Positions 18,718 through 29,084 of a stretch of 64,000 nucleotides of DNA are shown here, piece after piece (position 1 is the first letter of the stretch; each line of letters opens with the position of its first letter). The position numbers were made by a program, and so were the translations under genes. The notes beneath the pieces were generated by a model that saw only the letters and a list, made by a program, of their open reading frames with translations, made no database searches and was not told the origin of the DNA. Source of the stretch: Micrasema longulum (lineage: Eukaryota; Arthropoda; Insecta; Trichoptera; Brachycentridae); contig JAGVSM010001000.1 of the NCBI GenBank assembly GCA_022494885.1, positions 1 through 64,000 on the forward strand, read 5' to 3'.

Positions 18718-20295
18718 ATGGCAGATTTTTTGTGGATTATTCTAGCAATATCTTTGTTATTGGTACGGAGAAGTGTCAGTGAGTTAAACTGTGATTTGAT
18801 GGCGTGGAATGTCGAAACATTAGTGTGCAGTGGATCGGGGGAAACCGGTAACCACATATCAAACTATCGAAGAAAAGGAGTAACTCAAACGACATTGACG
18901 GAATCATTTGCTAAATATGAATGGCCTCGCATCAAAACGTTCGTTTTAAAAGACAGCAAACTGCTAAGCTTGTCGCCCGATCTGTTCGTCAACGCCAGCT
19001 CTTTGATCAATTTGGATTTGTCCCAAAATCCAGATCTCTGTTTCGAGGGACCGGAGTTCAAACATTTGCACAATCTTCAAAGCTTGCGGCTGTCGGGAAC
19101 CGGGCGATGTCCCGGAAGTTCGCTGTTGAGTTCCGTCCCGAATTTATACGCTTTGGATCTGTCGAACCTTCGCGAAAACTCAAACTACTTTTCATTGCCG
19201 AATCTAAACGCATTCGGAGGTCTTCGGATCGTTGACCTCTCGCGCAATCCCGATAGCATTGACTTTACAAAGTTCAAAGTCGGGGGGTCCATCGGGCACT
19301 TGAACGCGTCGTACACTCCTGTGAAACTCGGAGACAAATGTTTCGACGATGCCAAAAAACTCAAAACGCTGATTCTGTCACATTCTGGAATTATGAACAT
19401 GCCAAAGAACACTTTTAAAGAATCAGCGGTGGAATACTTGAATTTGGCGCATAATTCCATAAACGCTGTGAGTTTGGCTTGCCTTACTAATGAAATGAAA
19501 TTTGTAAACCTCTCGCACAACAATGTAGCGGACATATTTAGACCCGAAGTGTTCGGTACGAATATAGAAACTTTGGACTTGTCCTATAACAACATCACCA
19601 ATCTTCACGTTGAAACGTTTTCGTTAGCCAGTAACCTCACAACGTTGATCCTCTCCCACAACCAACTGTCTTGGTTGTACGAGAAACTTTTGAGTGAACA
19701 ACGCAACTTAAGAACACTGGACCTGTCGTACAACTCAATTCAAAGTTTTCTGGTCTTCTTTTTCACCAATCTCGAAAATCTGGAGACCCTGAATCTATCT
19801 GGGAATCAATTGAACACGCTTGACAATTCTCTGTTCAAAAGCAACACACAGTTGAAGTCCATATTTCTTAATAACAATAGGATACACACGTTGAATATTC
19901 TTACATTTATCGAATTGAAAGAATTGAAAAGTTTAGATTTAAGAAACAATATTTTAAAGCGGCTTCCTGATGACATTCTGAGCATCGGTAATCTTAAGCA
20001 CCTGGCTGCCTCGTGCAACAGGCTAACCTACCTTCCGCGCAACATCTTCAAGGGAAGATATGGGCTGAGGATTAGTCTCCACGGGAACCCATGGAACTGC
20101 GGGTGCTTATTTCCTATCTTGGACACTTTGAGGGAGGTGCAGTTGGACCGAGAGTACCTCACTGAAGGGAATTATCCGACGTGCTTCATCAGTAACGAAA
20201 ACCACTCGAGTTGTGATGACAACTCGCTAAGCGAAGATAATTATATTCAATGGGAAGCAGCAGTGAGAGAAACGGGGATAAAGTGTTTGATTTAA
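18718..20295 (+). CDS. Secreted leucine-rich-repeat protein (LRR2)
   Basis: The frame gives 525 residues from the ATG at 18718, exactly the length of LRR1; an upstream in-frame TTG at 18682 was not used because LRR1 aligns residue for residue from the ATG. Residues 1-21 are a signal peptide (LWIILAISLLLVRRSVS). Cys25 and Cys37 are shared with LRR1. LRR units follow (NLTTLILSHNQLSWL, LKSLDLRNNIL), then a C-terminal cysteine cap starting NPWNCGC and ending GIKCLI. It has no membrane anchor, so it is probably secreted. The two proteins are similar along their full length, with tracts that are almost identical at DNA level around codons 94-160 and at the TTLILSHNQLSWLYEKLL region. A polyadenylation signal follows about 100 bases after the stop. 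Function and ligand are unknown. Confidence 0.92.
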   Translation: MADFLWIILAISLLLVRRSVSELNCDLMAWNVETLVCSGSGETGNHISNYRRKGVTQTTLTESFAKYEWPRIKTFVLKDSKLLSLSPDLFVNASSLINLDLSQNPDLCFEGPEFKHLHNLQSLRLSGTGRCPGSSLLSSVPNLYALDLSNLRENSNYFSLPNLNAFGGLRIVDLSRNPDSIDFTKFKVGGSIGHLNASYTPVKLGDKCFDDAKKLKTLILSHSGIMNMPKNTFKESAVEYLNLAHNSINAVSLACLTNEMKFVNLSHNNVADIFRPEVFGTNIETLDLSYNNITNLHVETFSLASNLTTLILSHNQLSWLYEKLLSEQRNLRTLDLSYNSIQSFLVFFFTNLENLETLNLSGNQLNTLDNSLFKSNTQLKSIFLNNNRIHTLNILTFIELKELKSLDLRNNILKRLPDDILSIGNLKHLAASCNRLTYLPRNIFKGRYGLRISLHGNPWNCGCLFPILDTLREVQLDREYLTEGNYPTCFISNENHSSCDDNSLSEDNYIQWEAAVRETGIKCLI

Positions 20296-20396
20296 ATTTC
20301 TGTAGGATTTCTGTAAACAAAATTTGGTTTTGTGAAAGATAATACTTACAGAATCTGTTTTAGACAGTAAGACCTGATCGACATTTTTTTGTGTAC

Positions 20397-20402
20397 AATA
20401 AA
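20397..20402 (+). terminator. Polyadenylation signal of LRR2
   Basis: A canonical AATAAA lies 102 bases after the LRR2 stop codon, followed by a GT-rich GTAAAGTAGGTGTAAAA stretch as expected for cleavage. Confidence 0.65.
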
Positions 20403-20584
20403 TTATCAGCATTGTAAAGTAGGTGTAAAATACTTTGTTTTTTTAGTGCCACTTACTAACTTTTAGAGAGAGCACTTCCCATCAATAAGGAAGTTCAGTG
20501 CTACGGAAAATTGCAGACAAAAAATGTTTTCTTACGCGCGGTAAAGGTTTCTTGAAAACGTATTGAAATATATGAAAATACAAA

Positions 20585-20855
20585 AACAAACCATCATCAT
20601 TCCCTTTCTGCACCTAAGGGTACATAGGGCACTGCATTGGTACACCAATCGCAGCGTATCTTGATCATTTTTTGTTACCTGAAGGTAAGCTGATCAGTCT
20701 CACGCTTCAAGTACCAGTTTATGAAATATTTTAGTGTAAAAACACCTTTTTAAATAATATTTCGTATCAACCATGTCGGGAATCGAACCCGAGACCTCTT
20801 GCATGGTAGGCAAATGCGCTGACCATTACACCACGAGCCTGACAAAAACAAATCA
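20585..20855 (-). mobile_element. SINE family 1 copy
   Basis: On the minus strand: glycine-like head at about 20773-20850 (B box in GGGTTCGATTCCCGACATGG), body, and the 3' signature TACCCTTAGGTGCAGAAAGG (read on minus) at 20600-20625 next to ATGATGATGG. Nearly full length. Confidence 0.8.
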
Positions 20856-20857
20856 TC

Positions 20858-21105
20858 ACGCCGTTTCCCCGCAAGGGCATGCAGAGAGGATAAAAACCCT
20901 ATCTCTGTCTTTGCATGCAGACCTCGCCTCCTCTACATCAATACATCTTCTCATGCACGCCCGCCGATTATTCCGACTTTTGACATGTCCATCTTCAAGT
21001 ATTTGTTGGATTTAGTCATCCCATGTCTTTCTCGGTCTTCCTCGTTCTCTGCATCTATCAACATTCGCATCGAAAATCTTTTTAGTCGTTGTTTCGCTGC
21101 CCTAT
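20858..21105 (-). pseudogene. LINE family A 3' fragment
   Basis: The minus strand encodes the family's terminal tail, with pieces such as 'ARRMCMRR' and 'VKSRNNRRACMRRCIDVEEA'-like words (RNNRRACMRR), and begins at the shared 3' end near AATCATCACGCCGTTTCCCC. It is truncated 5' at about 21105. Confidence 0.7.
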
Positions 21106-21109
21106 AAAA

Positions 21110-21865
21110 ATGCGTTTTAATAAGAATGAGCTACTTTAATAGACGTCAGAAGATCTTCTAAATCAGCTAATGATAAATTGTTGTGATAGATTTGCGGTAA
21201 GCCAACCCACCAATCGGGACAACTCTCCGAAGAGAAATAGTGACGTCACGAGCTGAGTAATTTCAGACCTACAAAACTTTAAAAAATCATTGCGATGATA
21301 ATATTATAATTAAAATATTAATTTTGGTGTAGTTTGACAGTCTATTCTAATCAAAACAAGGAATATTGATTGTTAACGTTAAAATACAAACTTTTTTACT
21401 TACCAAAAACGAGTATCCTCCAATTTTTGGTAGCATATATATAATCGTTAAATGCAGCCCTGGTTAAAAAACAAACTTAGTAACTATGGTTACGTTAACA
21501 CCGACTATCTAGTAGGTATTGTGATTGATTCTACATCTAAAACTACGTTTTCAAACCATTTTGTGACTTGCATCTATAAAGACCAATGTATGCTTTAATT
21601 TTTTTCTTAACATTTTGTAGAGGGTCGATGCCAATGAAAAAAATGTATATATTTTACAATTTTATATACACATACATATATGGTAACTATTAGTAATCAA
21701 ACAGTTTATTATAAAGCAACAAAATTGCTGAAAACTTACTCACCTGCCATATTTTTTTCATAAATAGGTACCAAAATCTATGCATTTTACTGGATGACAT
21801 TTATTGTCAACCATCTTACGATCTGTATGTATTATCTATGGAAAGAAAAAACATAACCTTACAAA
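21110..21865. other. POLE3 upstream intergenic region
   Basis: It is AT-rich, with a CTTTAATAGACGTCAGAAGATC stretch near 21132 and the word AAATGCAGCCCTGGTTAAA at 21452-21470 that recurs (inverted context) at the right edge of the window. There is no coding sequence. Confidence 0.4.
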
Positions 21866-21867
21866 AG

Positions 21868-21883
21868 TTCCCGCGGTTCGCGC
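21868..21883 (+). promoter_or_regulatory. Two adjacent E2F-like sites before POLE3
   Basis: TTCCCGC (21868-21874) and TTCGCGC (21877-21883) both fit the E2F core TTSSCGC and lie 62-77 bases before the POLE3 start codon, in an otherwise AT-rich flank. E2F control is known for many replication genes, so S-phase expression is a reasonable inference. Not tested. Confidence 0.55.
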
Positions 21884-21944
21884 TGAGTTGACGTTAGAGG
21901 CCGGCATTGTAAAAAAGCAACTTTAATTAACTCATTTATTCACA

Positions 21945-22319
21945 ATGGCTGAAAGACTCGAAGATTTAAACTTGCCAATATCCGTGGTGTCTCGGCTCGT
22001 GAAGGAAGCCCTTCCCGACGGCGTCTCCATCGCCAAGGAGGCCAGAACCGGCTTAGCAAAAGTAGCCTCAGTTTTCGTACTGTACGTCACTTCGGCCTCT
22101 ACAAACGTCGCCAAGAAAGCGGGCAGGAAAACGCTGACCGGCCAGGACGTGCTGGACGCCATGGAAGACATAGAGTTCGAGAAGTTCATAGAACCGCTCA
22201 AAGACTCGCTGGAAATCTACAAAGCCTCCCTGAAATTGAAAAAGGGCTTGTCCGCAGCGAAGAAAAGGGACCAGGAAGAAGATAAGGAACAGGATCTATC
22301 AGAAATAATAGAGGACTGA
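21945..22319 (+). CDS. POLE3: DNA polymerase epsilon subunit 3 / CHRAC-14 homologue
   Basis: The 124-residue protein has one histone fold: helix 1 after 'ERLEDLNLPISVVSRLVKEA' (residues 3-22), the long central helix around 'SIAKEARTGLAKVASVFVLY', the loop 'GRKTLTGQDVLDAMEDIEF' and a closing helix with 'FIEPLKDSLEIYKASL'. It ends in an acidic tail (DQEEDKEQDLSEIIED). This is the layout and length of POLE3 (Drosophila Chrac-14), an H2B-like histone-fold subunit. POLE3 pairs with POLE4 in DNA polymerase epsilon and with CHRAC-16 in the CHRAC remodelling complex. It acts in the nucleus at replication forks, handling histones. It is a single exon; the ATG at 21945 begins the conserved N-terminus (AERLEDLNLP). 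Confidence 0.95.
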   Translation: MAERLEDLNLPISVVSRLVKEALPDGVSIAKEARTGLAKVASVFVLYVTSASTNVAKKAGRKTLTGQDVLDAMEDIEFEKFIEPLKDSLEIYKASLKLKKGLSAAKKRDQEEDKEQDLSEIIED

Positions 22320-22576
22320 CAATCTTCGCGTTAGTAGTGTCTGCGTGAAAGAAAAACGATCTTTAAAGGTGTAAAATTAGAAATAAGTTACTTTTTAAAA
22401 ATAATTTATGACATTGTGACGTGTTGTGGTTCGGTAGTAGTGTTGCTGCATCTGGGATGCGATTATGAACGGCTAGCTACGTCGATATATACTGAGACGG
22501 TATTAACTAATATCGATATTTATCATAGCATATGTATGCTTGTTTAATGCAGCCTTAGTATATGTAAACGGTACTT
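22320..22576 (+). other. POLE3 3' flank
   Basis: This region would hold the POLE3 3' UTR. No exact AATAAA is seen; AAATAAG at about 22379 is a possible variant signal. It contains GATATATACTGAGACGGTAT near 22483-22502, which has a reverse-complement relative at about 56960. Confidence 0.35.
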
Positions 22577-23105
22577 ATAATCCTTAAAATATAGCTTAAT
22601 TATAATGACAGTAGTCAGCAAAAGTGACGAAATAACTTTGTAGTGACGTCTAAAGAGTGATTTACATTGACACATGAAAAATCTTTCGCATCTGGCATGT
22701 TAATTTATTATTGTATACAATGCTTGATATATAAATCAACATAATTATATAAAATCAGCTTTAAAACTAAAATAAATCTAATCATTAACGACGTTCTTAC
22801 AAGGTAAGAGATTGGACAAATTCATCAATGTAAATCGAACGAATAAAAAAATAATTCGTTTGTTTTTGTTCATGAAAAAAAGTATTTTATGTCTTATTTT
22901 TTAGTAAATAATCGCCTTAAACACACTATGATAGGCTTGTTTTTGCATTTTTATATCAATTTTCGGAAACAGAGATTTATGTTTGCACGAAAAAACTGAT
23001 AAAATCGATTTAATCGGTACATGATCAGTGATCAATAATTTCCTATCGCCGGTGACATTAGTTTGGCAGCTGTCACTTTAATCAAGCTATATTTTAAGGA
23101 ATATA
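22577..23105 (+). mobile_element. 536-bp-family MITE, near-complete copy
   Basis: Left end TAATCCTTAAAATATAGCTT, right end AGCTATATTTTAAGGA. The interior matches 63385-63920 in order (TAACTTTGTAGTGACG, ACGACGTTCTTACAAGG, ACTGATAAAATCGATTT). There is no ORF. It lies about 260 bases after the POLE3 stop. Confidence 0.8.
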
Positions 23106-23865
23106 GTAACTATAGATACGGTTTCTTCTCACTACTTTTAAAAATATATTACTCTATAGTGCATGTCTATGTATTATATGTCAATGGCACTCGGTAACCA
23201 CTAAGTATAATAAATTTATGGAATTGGTCAAGAGTTTCTAAGAAGTTTCTATTTTGTGAACATTTAAAGTATCCCACGGCGTCCAAATGTATGAAATAAG
23301 TTTGTAAATATACCTATCTCTATTAATGTTATAAGTAACTTAAGTTAAATATATTTTTTTAATCTAAAATTCTTTTATTTTATTATTTTTCACCCCGTGA
23401 GATTTATAATAAATATTATTTGTATGTAAAAACAGAGGATCCGCATTTCTCATTAACAAAGGTCTACGATGCAAGTGGAGTGATTTTCTAATGAATATTT
23501 GAATTGCATTATTTTATATGTTTAATTTAATTTTAATTTTTATTTTATTAGGGAAATCAACAGTTCTACATACATATTTTTAGTAAACAAACAGATATAG
23601 TGTATAAACTCAGAACTAATAACAGATTTCCACATAGTATACAAAGTTAGTAAAGAATATATATTACATATCAAATAAATACATACAATTTATACATATA
23701 AAAATGTTATTTTCAAGTACTCAATAATCAAAGATTTTTAAAATATTAATTTTAAGAACATTAAGTTACTGTAAATTGGGCGGGATAAGGACAAAAAAGG
23801 ACAAAAATGCTTGAAGAGAGGATAAGGAGGGGGGGGGGGAGATGTACATATTTATTATTATAATG
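23106..23865. other. No gene recognised; poly-G tract
   Basis: AT-rich DNA with a run of 12-13 G at 23828-23840 and no ORF of note. The end at 23840-23870 joins the 3' end of a minus-strand LINE. Confidence 0.4.
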
Positions 23866-24335
23866 TCTACTAAGTTACATAATACATTTTAAGTGTAAAT
23901 TTTAAATCTGACAGAGTGATGTTTGTATAATCTATATTTTTAAATTTTGTATTGTACATTGAAAAAGTCCTACGAAAAAAAGCATTTTTAACATGCGATG
24001 TCTTACTTGTTGGTACATGAAACAGGTGGTACCGTCTACAAATCCTGGCTGGCACATGTATTGTTATTAAAACAAGCAGCTCTGTACAGTCAACCATTCC
24101 TGTCACAATTTTGTAAAGCAGTAGTTGGTCCGCACACACTCTGCGGTATTGTAGAGAAATTATTCCATGGAAGGTGGAGGCAGTGAGAGTAGATACATAA
24201 GAAATACCGGTTTTGTATTTAAGGTACTTTATAAATTTGTTTTGAATATTTTCTATTCTACTTATATATATGGCATACTGGGGATTCCATATCTGAGAGG
24301 CGTATTCCAAATGGCTTCTGACAAAATGTTTAATT
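23866..24335 (-). pseudogene. LINE family E C-terminal fragment
   Basis: The minus frame (146 codons, open) starts 'MEYASQIWNPQYAIYISRIE', continues 'NIQNKFIKYLKYKTGISY' and ends 'LSDLKFTLKMYYV'. This is the thumb/C-terminal part of an R1/Jockey-type polymerase (leYas.iWnP....i..iE..Q.kF..yl). It resembles the fragment at 55668-56168. It is 5'-truncated. Confidence 0.75.
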
Positions 24336-25800
24336 AACTTCTCCCTGCCCCTATATCCCAGTTCATCCAGATAATATACCCGTATTGCCTCCGCTTGACG
24401 ACAGTCGTCTCCAGAGTTTGCTGCGTCCGTTCTCTTACTACCTCAAACCACCACCGCACATCCAAGATTCTTCTGAGACACCCATTCTCAAAATACAGAA
24501 TTTTGCTATTTGGGTCCTAGTGAGGTGCTACGATTCACATCCGTAGAGGAGAACAGGCGTTATATAGGTGGCATTTGGTTTTCACCAAGTAAATATCTGA
24601 TCTCTAGACAGCTTTCATACTGTTGGATGTGGTGCCTGCTACTCCTGACCGCAATCACAGTGCTTTTTGAAAGCTGCCATTTTCTGTAACATATACTCCA
24701 AGGTATTTGAAACTCTTGACCCTTTCGATGATTTGGCTTGATAGTCAGGGGATTTTGAGCATCAAGGCACGAAGTATTACAGGGCCACTTAAACCAGCCA
24801 ACGACAGATCATAAGCCCTGTAGATGCCTAGACTTCTATATTACCTTCTCTTAAATGTTCTTCATCTCTGTTGTAATATTTTAATATCAACAGCTCCTAG
24901 GGAGTTGAATCCAGTCCTTGTCTACAAAAATTTGGAGAAACTTAAAATATTGTTAAATCCACCTGGTCCATGAAAGAAGTATAGAAATTGAAAAAAATAA
25001 GATTTCCAGGCATTGTCTATTATGTAGGTGAAATAATTCAATTAGATGAATCTCACCCGCATAAATAAAGGTTTCAGCTCTAGCTACACAAACATAAACA
25101 GATGAAAGAATATAGATGTTCAAATATGGGCGGAATGGTGAATGTTACACAGTGTGTAAAGTGGCCACTTAAACCAGACAATGACAGGTCATAAGCCCTG
25201 TAGATGCCTTGACTTCTATATTACCTTCTCTTAAATATTCTTCATCTCTGTTGTAATATTACACAGTACATGGGTTTTAGCAATATTGAATTTAAACCCA
25301 TGCGTGCGGATACCTATTTAGCTTACTTCAGTGACCTGAAGACCCCCGACTGAATCGCCAATTATAACCCCATCATTGGCATACTCAGGGTCGTAGAGTT
25401 TTTGGAAGAATCTATTGGAATTCACTTTCTAAGGATGAGGTCCATAGGGATTATAAAAAGGAACGGTGCAAGGATGCACCCTCCGCGAACTCCAGTGGTG
25501 AACTCAAACCAATCTGTGACGACATTGTTAATTCTGATTCGGCATTCGCTGCTTGAGTAAAGGGCTTTAATAAGCTTTTGCTCAACTGTTGACAATATTT
25601 TTGTTCGGTATGTCCGAAAAGAAGCTCATTATGAAAGTGAATAAATGTATGGAGAAAACCACCAACTAAAATGTCAACTAATGTTTCCTCATTAGTAGTG
25701 ATCTCGATCTCGATATTTCTTTGATCAATACAACCAATTCTTACTAAATCTGAGATCACCGTGAACGGGGTTATACTGAAACAGGCAGAGGTATTTGTTT
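24336..25800 (-). pseudogene. RTE-type LINE remnant with foldback insertion
   Basis: On the minus strand 25440-25530 gives 'NNVVTDWFEFTTGVRGGCIL' and 'APFLFIIPMDLIL', the RT motif usually written tGVrQGC.LaPfLF...mD; Gln is changed to Gly. Downstream fragments at 24336-24780 are the decayed thumb/C-terminal region ('NGCLRRILDVRWW'). Several stops and shifts are present. A foldback element separates the two parts. Confidence 0.7.
24780..25262. mobile_element. Foldback subfamily A copy in LINE
   Basis: One partial arm at 24780-24960 ends with GGAGAAACTTAAAATATTGT, and a second same-orientation arm lies at 25100-25262. Interior word CAGGCATTGTCTATTATGTA. This copy has arms in direct rather than inverted order, suggesting two partial elements or a rearrangement. 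Confidence 0.6.
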
Positions 25801-26635
25801 ATTTATTTCTGCTTTATTAAGTTAGTTCATAACATCTTAAGAACTATTTAAAGCATTGTTTTATAAACGTTATTATATTCAACGCTTTGTTCTAACCTAA
25901 CCTAACCAAAATATATTCAAACTCTCGTGATTTTATAACTGTGCTTCTGTTAAAACTGTTTAAAAAAGTGTTTATTTGTGAAGATCAAGTGCCGAAATTT
26001 AACTATTTATTATAAAACAATTTCTGTATGATATAGTGCTACCTCTCTATGTTCATTTAAAAATACAAATGATACCTTTTTTCCTGTATCACGTAAAATT
26101 ACTCGAATATCAAAAGAGATACACAAGTTTATCTGACATCTTAATCAAAGTAAAATAATAATAATCAGAAATTTTAGGCGGGAAACATGCGTAATAACAA
26201 ACAAAACTAAAAAGAAGATATATTTCTTGGTACCTACACTCTACACTACGCACACAGATGCGTTTCTACTAGCATCTCCTAGGGAACAGCCAAATGTGAA
26301 CCAAGTGTTTTTACAGTTATTTACTAGGAAAAAGACAATAGATCCTGTTTACTGCATACGAAAATAAAATAGGGACGAGTTTGAGTTTGGATATCGTCTA
26401 TTGTCTTGTTAACCCTAATAATGAGTTAAGGAATGCTATCTTTGTTTACTATTTTATATTTTACTTTTTGTGCTGTTACATGTTCACTTAATTGCCATAC
26501 TTACTAGTTCTTTGCTCAATGTATTATAATTGCGTTTCTTAAAATTATTTTTTATTATTAACTTTTTTAAATCATTCTTATGTTGTTGAAATTGCATTTG
26601 TCGATGCGTTTTGAAGCTGCAAGACTTTTTGTGAT
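25801..26635. other. No gene recognised; three CCTAA units at 25892-25907
   Basis: The segment is AT-rich. CTAACCTAACCTAACC at 25892-25907 is a short run of the arthropod telomere unit in reverse. Nothing else was identified. Confidence 0.45.
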
Positions 26636-26639
26636 GTTA

Positions 26640-27300
26640 GCTGTCATATTATTTATTTATTATGGATAACTTATATAGCGCCATTTACGTAATAAAATAC
26701 CTCAAGGGCGCTTTACATGGTGATTCTATTGTTAAGCTAATTTAATTGAAGCTTTTAAATTTGTAATTTAATTAAAATAATTTATTTTGTTTTCACGTGC
26801 TACGGATTTATTCAAATGATTTAGAGAACAAGTGGGTTTTAAGTTTTTTCCGAAACATCACTTCACTTTCACAGCCTCGCACCTCTGCTGGGAGAGCATT
26901 CCATGCCATAGGGCCTGCGACCGCAAATGCGCGTTCACTAAATTTAGTGCGCTGTTTGCGTAGAGGTATAATAACTTTTCCTCTCGCCGTAGACGTAGCT
27001 GATCTAAGCGTGAGACGCCTGTCAGCTAGTTCATCTGGAATGCATAGTTCCCTTAGATATTCCGGAGCAGAGTTGTGCAGTGACTTATACATAAGTCAAC
27101 AGAGTTTGTATTCGACCCTCTGTGGAAAACGTAGCCAGTGTAGTTCCCGAAGTAGTGGAGTGATATGACTGAACTTAGAGATTCCGAAAATAAGTCTCGC
27201 TGCGGCATTCAATACAGATTGTAGGCGAGTCATTTTGTTCATTGGTAGACCTGCATAGATACCATTACAATAATCGACTCTAGACACTACAAACGCATTT
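26640..27300 (-). pseudogene. LINE family C (L2/CR1-like) C-terminal fragment
   Basis: Minus-strand frames 27287-27096 and 27092-26808 together give 'MSRVDYCNGIYAGLPMNKM', 'LQSVLNAAARLIFGISKFSH', 'ITPLLRELHWLRFPQRVEYK', then 'RGKVIIPLRKQRTKFSERAF' and 'WNALPAEVRGC'. This is the typical thumb and C-terminus of a CR1/L2-type LINE, with a frame break near 27094. The 3' end at 26660-26720 has the structured tail GGATAACTTATATAGCGCC. It matches the plus-strand copy 58939-59473. Confidence 0.85.
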
Positions 27301-27905
27301 ATTAGAATAGATATTTCTTTTGAGTATAATCCTCATCGCCTTATTTTGAAGAATTTGTAATTTTTTTATTTCTCCTTAACATAAAAAAGAATGGAAGAAC
27401 AGTAATTTATGTGTGGACATTGGACATATGATTGTTTTGTATATAAGAACATTACTCTTTATATCTATTACATTTTGCAATCTTCATGTTTGAATCAATC
27501 ATGTTTGGATGGAAAGACTGTAAAAGATGTTCAAAGGAAGACGAGTGTCTGGAACAAAGTGTTTGAATACCCAGGGCTGCAAAGGATTTAAAATAAAAAA
27601 TCACCAACAAGTAATATGTAATTAAAATTATATTTATATATTAAATAATACTTTTCTGTTTACAATTCAAACAAAATACATGTTTACGCTTTCATAATTA
27701 AAACAACATGACATTACTTCCATTATATAATTTATACACTAATAACAAAAAATATCACAATTTATAGGTATGTTTTTAATATAATATTATAATGATTACA
27801 TTTTGTATCAAAAAAGATGAAAATAGCCGAAGAGATCATGCATTTTTTTAAAATATAAAATAAAATTTGATAAAGTAATGGGACTTAAATAAGTTCTCGC
27901 TGTTT
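27301..27905. other. No gene recognised
   Basis: The block is AT-rich with ATTTGTAATTTTTTTATTTC and several short ORFs (one at 27409-27591) lacking domains. A decayed upstream part of the LINE at 26640-27300 may extend to about 27380. Confidence 0.35.
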
Positions 27906-27907
27906 CT

Positions 27908-28168
27908 CGATGGCCTCGTGGTATAATGGTCAGCGCGTTTGCCTACCATGCAAGAGGTCTCGGGTTCGACTCCCGACATGGTCGACATGAAATATTTATT
28001 TAAAAAGGTGTTTTTGCAATATAATATTCAATATCCCCTGGACTGGCACCGGAAGCGTAAGAGTGATCATCTTACCTTCATGTAACAAAATTTATCAAGA
28101 TACGCTGTGTTGGTGTACCAATGCAGTGCCCTATGCACCATTAGGTGCGGAAAGGGAATGATGATGTC
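27908..28168 (+). mobile_element. SINE family 1, best-preserved copy
   Basis: Head: GGCCTCGTGGTATAATGGTC, anticodon loop CTACCAT, B box GGTTCGACTCCC. Body with GGACTGGCACCGGAAGCG and TTACCTTCATGTAACAAAAT. 3' signature CACCATTAGGTGCGGAAAGG and end GAATGATGATG. It can serve as the family reference. Confidence 0.88.
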
Positions 28169-28169
28169 T

Positions 28170-29080
28170 CTCAATATTACAGCCAACTTTATAGTGAAGC
28201 TCACCATTAAGCTTGAAATGGCCAGTATATGTTATTCCGCCAAAGTGTAATCAACATAGCCCATAACCTTAAAGCTGAAAGTAATATTTTTTTGCGAAAT
28301 TGAGTTATGAATGTCATTTTGTTCGTATATTCAGATTCTATTCATGCTAAAAACATTGGAGTCCTCCGGTATACCACTACTAAAATAGCTTGTTCTAAAA
28401 CACCAGTACAACTGTAGGGCAGTAATATTACTCTGCTGGTATTAAAGCAGTGGATACCGAATCAATTACACGATTGTTATAACAAACTACCTCTGACATA
28501 GCGAGGGATTTTGCGCAAGATTAAGTCTTAACATCATAATCAACAATACTCAATCATTATGTCATTTCTTTTGCCGTTAATTTCATTATTCAATTAATGT
28601 TTTATTGCTATTAATATCATGTAATTAAATTTATTTTTAACAGTTATTTTCACAAATAATTCATGTTTTAAATAATGGCACGTAATTTAATGTTTTTGCC
28701 TAAAGAAATTTTTATAAATACATTGTTTTTCATTCAATAGTCTACATGACTTTTTATATTAAAGTCTGAGGAGGAATTAGGGCGCATGCCAGGCGGTTAG
28801 AACAAAAAACATTGAAGTCCCATAGTTATTTGATAGTCTACCTTTTAGACGTTTTTTTCTTAAATATTCTTATCAAAATTCTATAAATCCAAAAAAACAG
28901 CAATAAATTGTGCCTTTACTTGGAGAGGTACATTAGAAACAGTTTTACAACTTCAAAGCGCTCCTGAACAATTTACCAAATATACTTCCAGCATTTCAGC
29001 TTTAAGATATATTTTCAGTGTTAAATGTCGAAATTTGTCCTAAGAAAAGAGAATTTGCGAGGAATTTCACTGCACTACTT
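28170..29080. other. No gene; small dispersed repeats
   Basis: An inverted copy of the 1120-1190 repeat is present at 28266-28325 (AAAGTAATATTTTTTTGCGA). ACTTCCAGCATTTCAGCTTT at 28985-29004 is a further fragment of it. The rest is AT-rich and without coding sequence. Confidence 0.45.
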
Positions 29081-29084
29081 TTTT

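Noticed and set aside
23828..23840. Poly-G tract as a regulatory or structural element
   Set aside because: A single homopolymer run beside a LINE 3' end; nothing else supports a function.
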